Below, in pieces: positions 11,905-22,380 of a DNA stretch of 64,000 bases; the first letter of the stretch is position 1, and the number at the start of each line of letters is the position of its first letter. A program made the translations under genes and the position numbers. This stretch comes from Wolfiporia cocos (taxonomy: Eukaryota > Basidiomycota > Agaricomycetes > Polyporales > Phaeolaceae): contig JACCLO010000016.1 in assembly GCA_029448655.1 (NCBI GenBank), positions 372,001-436,000 on the forward strand, given 5' to 3'. The notes under the pieces are model-generated. The model was not told the DNA's origin. It worked only from the letters and a program-made list of their open reading frames with translations, and searched no databases.

Positions 11905-13068
11905 GCGCCGCCGCGGCGGGCGGGTCGTGTGGCGGCGAGTGGGTCGTGGGGCAGCGAGTGAAAAGTGTGGTGGCGAGTGAAAAGTGTGGCGTGGAAGGAC
12001 GTATTGTGGCTCGTTCGGGTGTTAGTGTCGTGTTCGCTTCCTTCGCTCCTTGTGTATGCGTGTGTTGTGTGTGCAGTTGCAATGAGACCGAATGTGTACC
12101 ATGAGACGGAGCGCGATGGCTTTCTGCCTTACCGGGACGCACAAAGGAAGGGGCCAACGTCGGCCGCAGAATACCGCATTACGCGTCTTGGTCAAATTCC
12201 CAGCTGATGTCGGAATGATCTCCGCTATCGGTATTATGAACGCTTTTTGTATAGGGAATTGCGGGATCAAGGGTCATGATCGTAGGGCGCGTTCCTGGGG
12301 TTTTTTCCCCGTACCAGAAGCTTCGCCACCAAAACTGCCACATTTCCCTTGGGTTTGTGCGCGCTATCAGAGGACAATTAGAGGGACTGTATCGTCGCTG
12401 AGGGTCTTGAGCCGACACGCTACGGGGACCCGAGTATAAGCCGCGATTTTGGAACGTCCAACTCCGGCCGACGTGTGAGGGGCCGCTCGTCTCTGCGAGG
12501 ACACGCCTGAGGACGCGCCGTCGACGTTGGGGAACGCGCGCGCATAGCGGTGCAGCTGGCCTGCATGATTTTGCAATATCAGAACGCATGCCGCAGGACA
12601 TGCCGCATCCGAGCTCAGGGCAACCGACCGAGATGAAATCCGCGTGAGGGACGCGGCTGAGCTGATCCGTGGAGAGCGAGGCCGAGGGAGCGACGCGGCG
12701 ACGTCTGCTTCATGAGTGGCTCGGGGTCCAAGAGATGGAGCACGCGGAGCTGTGTCGCGAGGCTCAGGTTCTCACAGACGGCCTGAGCGCAGGGCGCGCC
12801 AAAGCTATGCACTGCTCGCACCGATTCTCCGCCGGCATGTGAAGGCCGCGTCGCAGGACTAGGGCCCTCGGGCACGGTGCACATACGCCGCAACCGCGAG
12901 CACAAATTACGGTCGATTCAATGTGATATTGACACCCGGACACGCGTGGAAAGAGACCATGAGCGGTAGCGCGTCCTCTTTGAGGTGCATTTTGAAACGC
13001 TTTTTTGGGGTGGAGTCAATGCCAATGCGACAAAGATATGTTTTTGAGCTTACTAATGAGGAGAAGCA
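11905..13068. other. intergenic with a short tandem repeat
   Basis: Downstream of the molybdenum enzyme stop is a two-copy 20-bp repeat (11953-11992), probably in the 3' UTR. Beyond about 12100 there are only short overlapping frames without motifs. Base composition shifts from GC-rich to AT-richer toward 13 kb. Confidence 0.4.
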
Positions 13069-13529
13069 TTGCACCAAGGCCCGATAGATTATGCTCAGCT
13101 AGTCCAAAACGATGTACAACTCCCGGTTCGATTCTTGATTGACGAGCGGAAGTCGCGAAACGTAAACCCGCAAGAAGCACTGCAAATGCATTCATATAAT
13201 GAAGGACTGAGAATTGACGGAAAGTCTGTCAGGAGATACACAGCTTTAAGAAGCGGAGGCTTCTTGGTTTCGAGCGGTGTGAGAACTCACGTATAAACTA
13301 TATCATCAGAGAATTTTCGCAGCGGCCTAACTGCTCAAGATTCTTGGTCGATCGTCTATTATACTTGGCTGAGAATCCCGGGAATGACAACCCCCTACAG
13401 GCCGCAGTCGGTGGCGAGCTGACCGATCCAATCGTACGTGCACTTATTGTGCTTCAGCAACAAGCGATGGATACCATTCAGGTACATCTTCATAGCGAGA
13501 TCGGTGGGCAATACGATGAAATGAAATAG
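13069..13529 (+). CDS. short hypothetical ORF pair, possibly one two-exon gene or a relic
   Basis: Two open frames join in phase if a 44-nt GTGAGA...GCAG intron is removed at about 13276-13319. The second part contains RLLYLAENPGNDNPLQAAV and LTDPIVRALIVLQQQA, which look like genuine soluble protein. A stop lies two codons before the frame opens, there is no ATG at its start (first internal ATG about 13187), and the intron is very short. It may be the tail of a decayed or incompletely read gene. Family not recognised. Confidence 0.3.
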
Positions 13530-13912
13530 TTGAGAGCGAATGCAGGATTATCACTCCCGTCACTCGTCGTACCCCCCACTTCGCTGAAGTCGTGAGGCTG
13601 GAGAGCAGAGAAGAACACGAGAAGATCGCAGAACCCAGGTGAATTCAACACTTACGTCTATTTAACCTTACTATCATAAACACAGCTTGCATTAGGATCA
13701 TTACAAGTCCTAAGCGCTTGTTAGAGGTTGGATGTAATAGCACGGAATGAATCGATACGTTGTATCTAGGGCTTGTAATCAGCGCACATACACAAGATGA
13801 ATATGACATGTATAGAGTAAAGCTAAGAGCGAATATATGAACGACGAAAACGAAATGTACGGGATGAAGAAAATAGAACGGTCTGCTGTAGACGTAATCT
13901 AGCACGACATTA
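13530..13912. other. intergenic, 3' of importin gene
   Basis: AT-rich spacer after the short hypothetical frame; it should include the importin 3' UTR (minus strand). No gene or RNA seen. Confidence 0.4.
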
Positions 13913-16900
13913 CTATGCAGTCTGCCCTTGTGCGCTGTTCTGTTCAGCGATGCGCATGACTTCCATCAATAAGGTCTGTTGTTCGGCGCTCAGGGAAGTC
14001 GTGGCAAGTTGGTATCCTTGTGGGTTCTTCATTTGGAATGCTACAGCACATCCGCATGTTAGCAGGAGTTCCCTGACTAGATGGGGAACACGCACCGGTC
14101 AATGCATGTTTGAAAGATACATATGGGTCGACATTGTCGAGCGGACTAATGTAACCAAGCTCCTCGGCGATGTCGGACACGGATGATATGTCGGATTCGT
14201 CATCTTCTCCTGCTGCGACCCTTGCGGACTTGTCGCGTAGACGCGCACCCTAGAAAGCTGGCTCAGCCGTCTGAGCTAATGTTATTGGCAACCGAGGCTT
14301 ACCTCGTTGGCGAGCATCTCAATGTAGGCAGAATCCTCATCCCAGACATCCTCTGCGGATCACGCGTTAACGTCTGCACACACGGCCACATCCTCTCACA
14401 TACCATCCTCCTCATTCAGGTTGAAGTACCGAGACTCGTCAGTATCTGAGTCATCGTCGTCTCCGGCCTGGAACGCTTCCTCAAGCTCCTTGCGAGCTAC
14501 AGATTCCCAACGGTGAGAAACGGCTGCGTGTCAAGTATTGATAAGTGACAAACCAGCAATGGCCTTCGGGAGGTCCTTGAAGATGCGTAGGGCACCCGCC
14601 ACAATGCCAGGCCAGCCCTCCTTCACGGAGTCCGGAATCTGGGCAGGGTCCATCTCGAGACATGCACACAGTGCCATGATGCTCAGCTTCTTATCGTGGA
14701 CGCGAGGGAGACCATGATCGGCATTGATCGCCTCGAACCACTGGTCGAAGAACTTGCGTGCGGTGCCAGGGCCTTGAGACTCCATGATGTGCAGAGCTGC
14801 GGCGGCATTGTAGAGGACGGCATTGATGAGCAGCTCCAGATTGGCGAGACGGAGGGCAGTCGTATTCCCTGCGCGGAGTTTGCTGAGGGAAGTCGTGATA
14901 ATAATAGGGATCGCCTGCAATGCGAATGGATGGGTCAGAAGGTGTTTGAGGGTAAATGTAAAAGCTAACCTCGTCCACATGCCCACGTAGCTCGAGCATC
15001 AAGGATTCGGCAAGCTTGCACCCGTTCACGGCGTCATTCTCGCCAAGATGGTCGCTGGTGTTCGAGGTAGTATAGATGTCGAGCATCATCTGCCGATAGT
15101 CTGGGCGGGCCTTGAACACATCACCGCCAAACGAGATGAAGTTGTCGAGACTAGGCAACATCTCTGCAGGGTCGTCATTAGTCGCGTTGTGATGTTGTAG
15201 CGTAGTTACTGCTCACCTTCTAGGAAATCGATAGCATCTGTCTTGAATATCTTGTAAGTGAGTTCAAACACTGGCCACATGTTCGGTGAGATGCTGCGAA
15301 GCTTGAACGTGAGACTATCAATTAGATCGAACATGTTGTCGAATAGGTCTGATTAATCACACCACAATCAGCATCGGATGGGTCTAGAAAATGAGGCTAC
15401 TACTAACCGAGCAGCTTGTTCTCTAGAGTGAGGACAATGACAGGGATGATGACCTCCTGTATTTGCACAAGAATCTCAGGAGATGAATCGACAGAGCTGA
15501 CGATCTGCCCATGCGGATGAGCAACGAAGCAAACACATCGAGATATGACATACTGTGCCAATCGTCTTCGCCACACCCATTGCTGCGAAGGTCTTGTCCT
15601 CCCCAGAGTCATTATCCATGAGGGTGTCAAGATCGACCCCCCGGCCGTCGGCTTCTTCCGCAGCGATGATATCGCGCGCCAGACGGGCATAAGTGTCGCA
15701 CTAGACAAATTCAGCTAATATTTCTTAAGGTAAAGTGAGTCACTTACCAAGCGAGCGGTGAGCTCTGCCGCAACAGGTAAGAGCTCGGCGTGATATTGCT
15801 CAACCATTGTCTCCATGCAGGAGTTCAAAATGTCAAGATCCGTCTCTTCGGATAGCTTCAACAACGCTAGAAGAATCAGTTTGTCAGCCTTCAGAGCTTC
15901 TCCAATGCTGTGCAATTTACTAACTTAGGATGACCTTGCCGACTTGCGGGGCCACGGTAGCTCTCACTGAAGCGGGCGTCAGCATAGCTCTGTGTATGCA
16001 TTCGTGAAGCGCACCTGAGTCGTGGACCGTAACCATTTCAGTAAGGGCCATGCACGCCTGTATGCGCACCGGCAGCTCAGAGTCGTCGATGAGCGCCGCG
16101 ACCGCCGTGAAATGTTGACTGAGCACCTGTAACAAACATCAGTCTGACAATGCATGCTTGGAACTCATGGCACAAACCTGGTCGTTTGACCACTTGATGC
16201 CAGCCTTCTCGATCGTTCCAAGGACCTCGCACGCCTTCATAATACAATCAGCAAGAATCAGGACAAACTCACTCAAACTTCACTTACGATCGCTCGCAAG
16301 AACGGCTCAGGGCTAGAAAACTCCGGAAGGACGTGCTGGATCATGAACTGCTCCATGCTGTCTTTCACCTGCGGGTGACGCATGATGAATGGGCCAAGCG
16401 CAGCTGTCATGTTCAGTGCACCGAAGCGCTGCGCTGGAGCAGGCTTCCTGCAGTACACATGAGCTCCCTAGTTCATTGCGGCAGGTTGCACTACTCACGG
16501 TGCGAGGACACGGTTGATGAACTGGAGAATGGGCAGGAACGTCGTCTTTGTCCTGTTGCTGGCGAGAGAGAACAGGAACGACGTCGCAGCGGAGACGGGA
16601 GTGTCGAAGGTCTCGTATTCATCTGTTGCAGAAATGTTCAGATTGGAGATGATTTGGGAAGACTGCCAGTACGTACCAACAGAGGTACGGATGTAGTCGA
16701 TGGGGTCGGTCTCCCACAACTCCTTTTTCGCCGGGGTAAACGACATCTGAGGGAATACATACGAAGACACAAGTGTTTGGAAGTGTGGCTTAAGCATCGC
16801 CCATGTCGACTTTGGCTTCACACTGTAATGCGTCAGTTAACAGAGAATAATCGTCTTTCGCAGGGCAACGCGCACCATTCCGTGAAGAAGGTGAAGATCT

Positions 16901-18390
16901 GATACTGGCACTTCTTCGATAGCCACGCCTGGCCGGAGACGTACAGCTCGACCTGCTGCAGGTACACCTTGAAGATCTCGGGCGCAAACGTCGACACGAA
17001 GTGCTGCGCGAACTCGCCGTACTCCTTCTGTAACGAGCTTGGGAGCTGCGACGGGTTTCCGAACCGGTGGAACAGCCGCCCGAGGATGCCGTACGCCCAC
17101 TTCTTTGCCTTCCACCACTCGCTGCGCTCGCGCTCTTCCTCATCCTCTGGCACTGCCTCCGCCGGGATCTGCAGGTTCACAACTTGGAAAAGCAGGTGTC
17201 CCCATGGCACGAGGCTATCGCGGCTCTGCTGGTGGGCAGAGAGATTCAGCATGATGCTCGTCTTGTAGGCCTTCAATATCATGTGCAGCATGAAGGGAAT
17301 CTCCGCAGAGGCATTTGCGGGAGGCGTCGCCAGTAGTTGAGTCGCGATGCTGACCAGGGTTGGGAAGAGCTCTGCAATGAGGCTCGGGAGTATGTCGCCG
17401 CTCGTGCGGAAGCTTCATATGGCGTCGGTGACTATCCGCGCGACTTGCAGGCCAGAGGACTCACCGGAACGCCCTAACCATCTCCAACACAGCAACGCAT
17501 CCTGCAGAGACATGGCGAACATCATTGCTCGCTAGAAGCTGCTTCACTTCGGGCAGCAGCGTGGGCCATTGTTCGGGGAAATCGCGCGACACGATGTTTT
17601 TAAGCGTGCTGGCGAGCTGCACAGTGATGAGCTTCGACGGCGACGCAGAGAGGAGGGGGAGAATCGACTGCTTGAGCGCATTTCGGTCGGAGAGCGGGAT
17701 TGGGACGAGGTCAGGACGCTGGTGCTCGGGGTTGACGAAATACGATGTGTACACGCGGTTTTTGAGATAGACCACCCCGGCTTGCCGTGTCGCACTAGAG
17801 GGAAGTCAAATGTTCAGCATTTGACGCGTTTGAAGGTTCAAGTAACGAGCATGCGATAGGTTTTGACGCGTCATTTGTGCTCTGAGCACCGGAGCGGTGA
17901 GTGGCGGGAACATGTCTGATAACGACATCCCGACCCCATCCCCGTCGCGCATTGGCTCATGCAAAGCCTGTTCATCTGGGGATGTGTTGGTTGCGCTCCA
18001 GGACACCTAGGTCGTGGTCGATGCGTGTGGATGCCGCGCATCGAACATGCCTCAACACAACACTACGCGCCCTCTCAGGCTTCCCCCAAGCATATTACGG
18101 TCTTATCCGCTTATTCGCGCGTGGATTACATTGCAAATATCCTGAACTGATGAAGAAAGGCGCGTGCGATACATACAGGTCGACGTTTTCGTTCCCAATA
18201 ATCTGCAGGAGCGCAGCGATCATGCCCTCCTGAGCACTGACCTGCATGACCACGCACGTCAGCAAGCTTCGTCTCTCACTTGCAGCCACCGTGCACGCGC
18301 CTTTCGGATTTGCAGCTCGCCCGCCTTTTGGACATTCGGGTCTGGGTTGTAGGTTGTCGCGAAGAGGTTGGACAAAGACTGGAGGTCCAT
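13913..18390 (-). CDS. NMD5: importin-7/8 family nuclear transport receptor (karyopherin, Nmd5/Sxm1-like)
   Basis: A karyopherin-beta that carries cargo through nuclear pores with Ran-GTP. It has many exons over about 4.5 kb and about 1,040 residues, normal for the family. The N-terminus (MDLQSLSNLFATTYNPDPNV) and the following QEGMIAALLQIIGNENVDL and RQAGVVYLKNRV form the importin-beta N-terminal Ran-binding domain. The rest is HEAT-like helical repeats, for example SRDFPEQWPTLLPEV and FGALNMTAALGPFIMRHPQV. An acidic stretch (GDDDDSDTDES, NEEEDVWDEDS) lies near the C-terminus, as in IPO7/8. The stop is TAG at 13913-13915. The second intron (17795-18176, 382 nt) is far longer than the rest. 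Choice between Nmd5 and Sxm1 orthology is not possible by eye. Confidence 0.9.
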
Positions 18391-19554
18391 AGTGGCCGTT
18401 CGACTACAGGATTTTAGAATGAGGCGTGCTGTATGGGTATGGGAAGGGTTGTAGGGTATAAATACAACAGATACAAGTCGCTGCTGCCAGGAAGGACAAG
18501 CAGGCCGCTAAGGACAAAGTACAGCTTTCGAATTTTTTGACGCGCGTCGCGTGCGCGCGTGCTCCCACTGCCGCGTATCGAGATCGATTACAGTCTTTAG
18601 CTGAAGCCAATCTATTACCTGTAAGCGAGATAGATCTACTGATCATACACGTACGCTACAGGTCTATGAAGGTATGATGCCACCGCAGTCAGTTGCGCCA
18701 GATACTGAACAATTTGAGTGCTCTTCCCACTACCCGATTGAAGGCTTACTGGCACCAACCTCCTCCCATTGAGCTTCTATCGCCAATCCCGTGTGCCATG
18801 GAGCCACCCAGGTTGCGAGATAGGCACAATGTGCATGCTGCAGCATGACTCAGCGGCCACCCTAGAGCTGGTGGGTCGAAATCATTGTTACACCGCAACT
18901 CACCTGCAGCGAGATGGTCGATGATAGACAGACATTCTGGCATGCGAAAGCGCGAGGACTGTAACCGTTCGAATGCGCCATACAACGTGGGGCTGTCCCG
19001 CATTTGATCCTCGCCGTTGTCCTTAGCTTTGGTTCGTGCGCACCATTCCGTACGTCGCCGTACGATGCCGCATGCATTTTGATCCCCGAATGCAGCGCTC
19101 CGTCTTGACAAGTAGGCTGCCACTGCTGTGGTCGAGCTCCAAATGGTCCACCGCGACAGCCGTGCACTTCCGCAGAGTGGTCTACCTTGTGACCCCAGGG
19201 TCTTCCAGCCCTAAGGATCCATATGTAGCAGCCCTCACACGGCCGTCATACTCACCAACCAATGTTAGGTACGTCGGCCGTACTGCTTGAAGCGGTAATC
19301 CGCAAGACGACGAGCACTCGCCTTCTGATGACAGCAAATATGGGGTAGCTAGTTACTTCCGCCGCGAAAGCTTGTGAACAGATTGAATTTGGCCGTCAGA
19401 GAACCAAAGGAACAAGGTTCACGGATCTTGTAGCGGAACTACCACTCGTATGATGATCATAGCAGAACCTAAGATTGGTCGGGTATACAAATGGGATACC
19501 ATTTCTCCTGGTGCACATAGGTCCCAGAGAAAGCATGCAAGTCATGCCATGGTG
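18391..19554. other. intergenic between importin and DSC3 genes
   Basis: Contains the importin 5' region and the DSC3 3' UTR. One possible minus-strand frame (18746-19123) is listed separately. No RNA gene or repeat recognised. Confidence 0.4.
18746..19123 (-). CDS. weak hypothetical protein
   Basis: A 125-codon minus-strand frame whose central part (GAFERLQSSRFRMPECLSII) looks protein-like. A GTGAGT donor follows the DHLAAG segment, and a CTGCAG acceptor further on would keep the same frame, so a short intron is plausible. No family recognised, and an overlapping frame on the same strand is nearly as long. May be chance. Confidence 0.22.
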   Translation of the reverse strand: MAAYLSRRSAAFGDQNACGIVRRRTEWCARTKAKDNGEDQMRDSPTLYGAFERLQSSRFRMPECLSIIDHLAAGELRCNNDFDPPALGWPLSHAAACTLCLSRNLGGSMAHGIGDRSSMGGGWCQ

Positions 19555-20679
19555 TCAATCTGAAGTCAAGAGATATGTCCAGATGCCAAAGAGCACGTTG
19601 AGCAGGAATCCGACTACGATGCCCAACTGCATTCGCCTCCTACCGGGCCCAATAGGCGCATGAGCAAGCAGAAGGCTCGGACAGTAAACATGCTTACGAG
19701 AATATGACGCTGCTTGTGTTTTCGTGCTCGCTTCCGTCATCCCAGAATATAGCCGGTTTGGGGGAGCTGAAAAAGAAAAACGGCAGCAGAGGGAAGAAGA
19801 ATCCGATCACGAGCCCGTTGAGCAGTGTAATGGATGTGCGGGAGGAGGACTGTGCCAGCGACCCTCCGCCATTATCGAAGGAGTCAATCCACTGCTCCTC
19901 AAGCGCTCGGGCATGTTCCTCAACTGTATGAACACCGATTGGTTAGCCCGCGCCACTAAGGCAGAGAAGCTGTCTCACAGTCTTCATCATTGTCGAACTC
20001 CTGGTCAATGTAATCGCCTGCGGAGTGCGCATGGAACTGCAGCCGGATATTCGCAATATCCTGCTCAGAGAAGCCAGCTGCAGCTAGCCTATCGAACCCA
20101 CGCAGGGGTTTAAGCTGCGCAGTCTGTTCATCCCGGTGATGGTGCAAGGTTGATAAGGGATGCATTTAGCCATAGATGAGCAAGCCCGTCACGCACCTGC
20201 ACCTGCGTCTCGTCTTCTTCGCCGGCGGTTAGCGGTGGGCCGACTGAACAGTGCAGCCATGTGGTGGCGCTGTTCGCGTTACGATCTTTGGGTACCGTAC
20301 CCTCGGTATCATTGTCACCAGCGACAGCGCGATGCTGGCGCTGCTCGAGCGATGCGAGCCGATGGTAAAGCGGTATGTTGTCTGCGAGCAGCTGCCCGGA
20401 CAGAATCAGCCTGAGACGACGGTCGATCAGCTGCGGCCGGGCATCACGAATCTGTTCGCGTTGGGCAGAGTCAGTTTGCAGTAGGCTAACATAGCGGCGA
20501 TTACCCACCTTCCTTTTTACATCTTTGACAACATCCTGTTCTGCGACTTGTAGGGTTAGGTCAGGAATACCTTCAGTGAAGCGAACGATGAGGTCCCTTG
20601 TGAGATACTGAGGTGCCGGCTGAGCATCCAAGTCTGGACCAACAGCACGCTGTTTTCCCTTCGCTTTCTCACTCAGCAT
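19555..20679 (-). CDS. dsc3: DSC E3 ubiquitin ligase complex subunit 3 (ubiquitin-like, membrane-anchored)
   Basis: Subunit of the Golgi/endosomal DSC ligase, which in fungi ubiquitinates membrane proteins and, in some, processes SREBP. It starts at ATG 20679 (MLSEKAKGKQRAV). The N-terminal ubiquitin-like fold includes LIVRFTEGIPDLTLQVAEQD and RRLRLILSGQLLADNIPLY. The DUF2407 C-terminal domain is seen as LRGFDRLAAAGFSEQDIANI with FHAHSAGDYIDQEF, then EEQWIDSFD. Two hydrophobic segments follow: LLNGLVIGFFFPLLPFFFF and QLGIVVGFLLNVLFGIWTYL, the latter ending at the stop (19555). This matches the family architecture. It lies head-to-head with KIN17 with 329 bp between the ATGs. Several short introns; exact ends were not all fixed. 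Confidence 0.88.
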
Positions 20680-21008
20680 GCTGTAAACAGTAGCAGCAAT
20701 GATGTTAGAGGCAAAAAGTAACCGATGGAGTAAATAGTATGCGCATGCGAAGCTGCAGTTGCAGCACACGAGGTAAGAAGGGGCAACCAATCGTGAAACT
20801 AATCTGCATAACGTCATCTTCGAAGGTGCATAATCGGAGTATGTATATTCCCTTTCTGAGCTACAATTATAGTAAGGAGCTTTGTAATGCCAATAGGAAC
20901 GACTTAAACCGCTCTCCCTTCAGACCTAACCAAAGCACTCATCATCGCCATACAGGCTGCTGCTTTTGCCACACCCGACTCAGAACAACAAATTCTAGTC
21001 TGCCCATC
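20680..21008. promoter_or_regulatory. shared divergent promoter of dsc3 and KIN17
   Basis: The 329 bp between two ATGs on opposite strands must contain both 5' regions. No TATA box stands out. Inference from gene layout only. Confidence 0.5.
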
Positions 21009-22038
21009 ATGCCTCGCGCTGAAGGCAAGGCTTCGTTGCATGCAAGTGCCACACTCGTTGCTGACTTGACCGTGTCTAGTCGGGACACCGAAGTACCTCG
21101 CAAACAAGATGAAGGCTAAAGGCCTGCAGCGTTTGCGGTGGTACTGCCAAGTCTGCCAAAAGCAATGCCGTGATGAGAATGGATTCAAGTGCCATGCTCA
21201 ATCCGAGTCGCATCTGCGGCAGATGCTCGTCGTCGGCGAGAACGCCGGCCGGCACATCGCAGACTTCTCGTCTCAGTTCCAGCATGATTTTGTGCAGTTG
21301 CTATCCCGCCGGTTCGGCACGAAGCGTGTCAAGGCGAACAACGTCTACCAAGAGTTTATTCAAGACCGCCAACACTTGCACATGAACGCGACTCGTTGGG
21401 TCACCCTGACAGAGTTCGTTAAGCATCTTGGACGCACCGGCGTCGCTAGGGTGGACGAGACGGAGAAAGGGTGGTTCATAGCGTGGATTGATAACAGTCC
21501 GAAGGCATTGGCGAAGCAGGTATATCGCCTGACACAATCTAGTTAGGCAATGGAACTCATTATTTGTCTCTAGGAAGCATCCTTGAAGAAGGAACGGCTC
21601 ACAATGTCCGATGAGCAACGGGAACGTATGCTCATCAGTGAGCAAATAGAAAGAGCTGCTGCCGCCGGCCCGTCTGATCCTTCCCCGCCACCCGAGGAGT
21701 TGGGTCTGAAGCGTGACGAAGGCACCGAGAAGGTTGTTCTGTCTCTCGCCCCCAAAGCCCCTGCCGCCTCCACCTCCTCGACACCCGCAGCAGGGGGTCT
21801 CAAACTTAACCCGCTTAAGCCTACTACTAACCCTTTGAAGCCCGGGGTTAATCCGTTGAAGCGTCCTAACGTGTTCAAGGCGGCAGCCTCAGCGTCAGGT
21901 ACGAGTACGCCGTCTGCAGACACGGAGAAAAGCAACGGAAAGAAGAGGGAGGCACCTATGTCTGCAGCGGAACGGCTGGTCTTTGAGGATCAAGAGCGCA
22001 AGCGGCGGCGCATGGAGCATGAGACAGTTAGCGCATAG
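21009..22038 (+). CDS. KIN17: KIN17-family DNA/RNA-binding protein
   Basis: A nuclear protein linked to DNA replication, repair and pre-mRNA processing. Exons 21009-21024, 21080-21519 and 21574-22038 give 306 residues. The N-terminus starts MPRAEVGTPKYLANKMKAKG. The zinc finger is C28, C31, H44 and H50, the same positions as in human KIN17. Next is the winged-helix domain with the diagnostic GTKRVKANNVYQEFIQDRQH and ARVDETEKGWFIAW. A low-complexity tail has three NPLK repeats and ends in basic ERKRRRMEHE. The KOW-like C-terminal domain of animal KIN17 is absent. The first intron (21025-21079) must start with GC (GCAAGG) to give the conserved N-terminus. It is divergent from dsc3. Confidence 0.95.
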
Positions 22039-22380
22039 CTTGTCGTGTACTTGGACGGTATGGATACGTTGTTATTTAATCTGTACGATTACATTGCGTT
22101 GCGACAGACACGAGGGTAGTGCATCATGCATCATGCTCAGGATCGCCCCGTATCGTAGGTTTTCAAGAGCCGTGGTAATTTACAGTATTTCTGATTGTAG
22201 CTCTGATCGTATGGGTTGGGGATTTAGTTCATCCACATCCCCGCGAGGCCATGAGGCGACCACGCCTTACGATAGGTGGCGATGTAGTGCCATCGTCCCC
22301 GCGTTATAAGGCTTTATTAGCTTGTTTTTTCGTTTCTCATACCACCACCAGCCCATCTTCGCGGTATCTACTTGGTCAGC
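22039..22380. other. intergenic between KIN17 and the DPRR-repeat gene
   Basis: Contains the KIN17 3' UTR and the promoter of the next plus-strand gene. No other feature seen. Confidence 0.4.
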
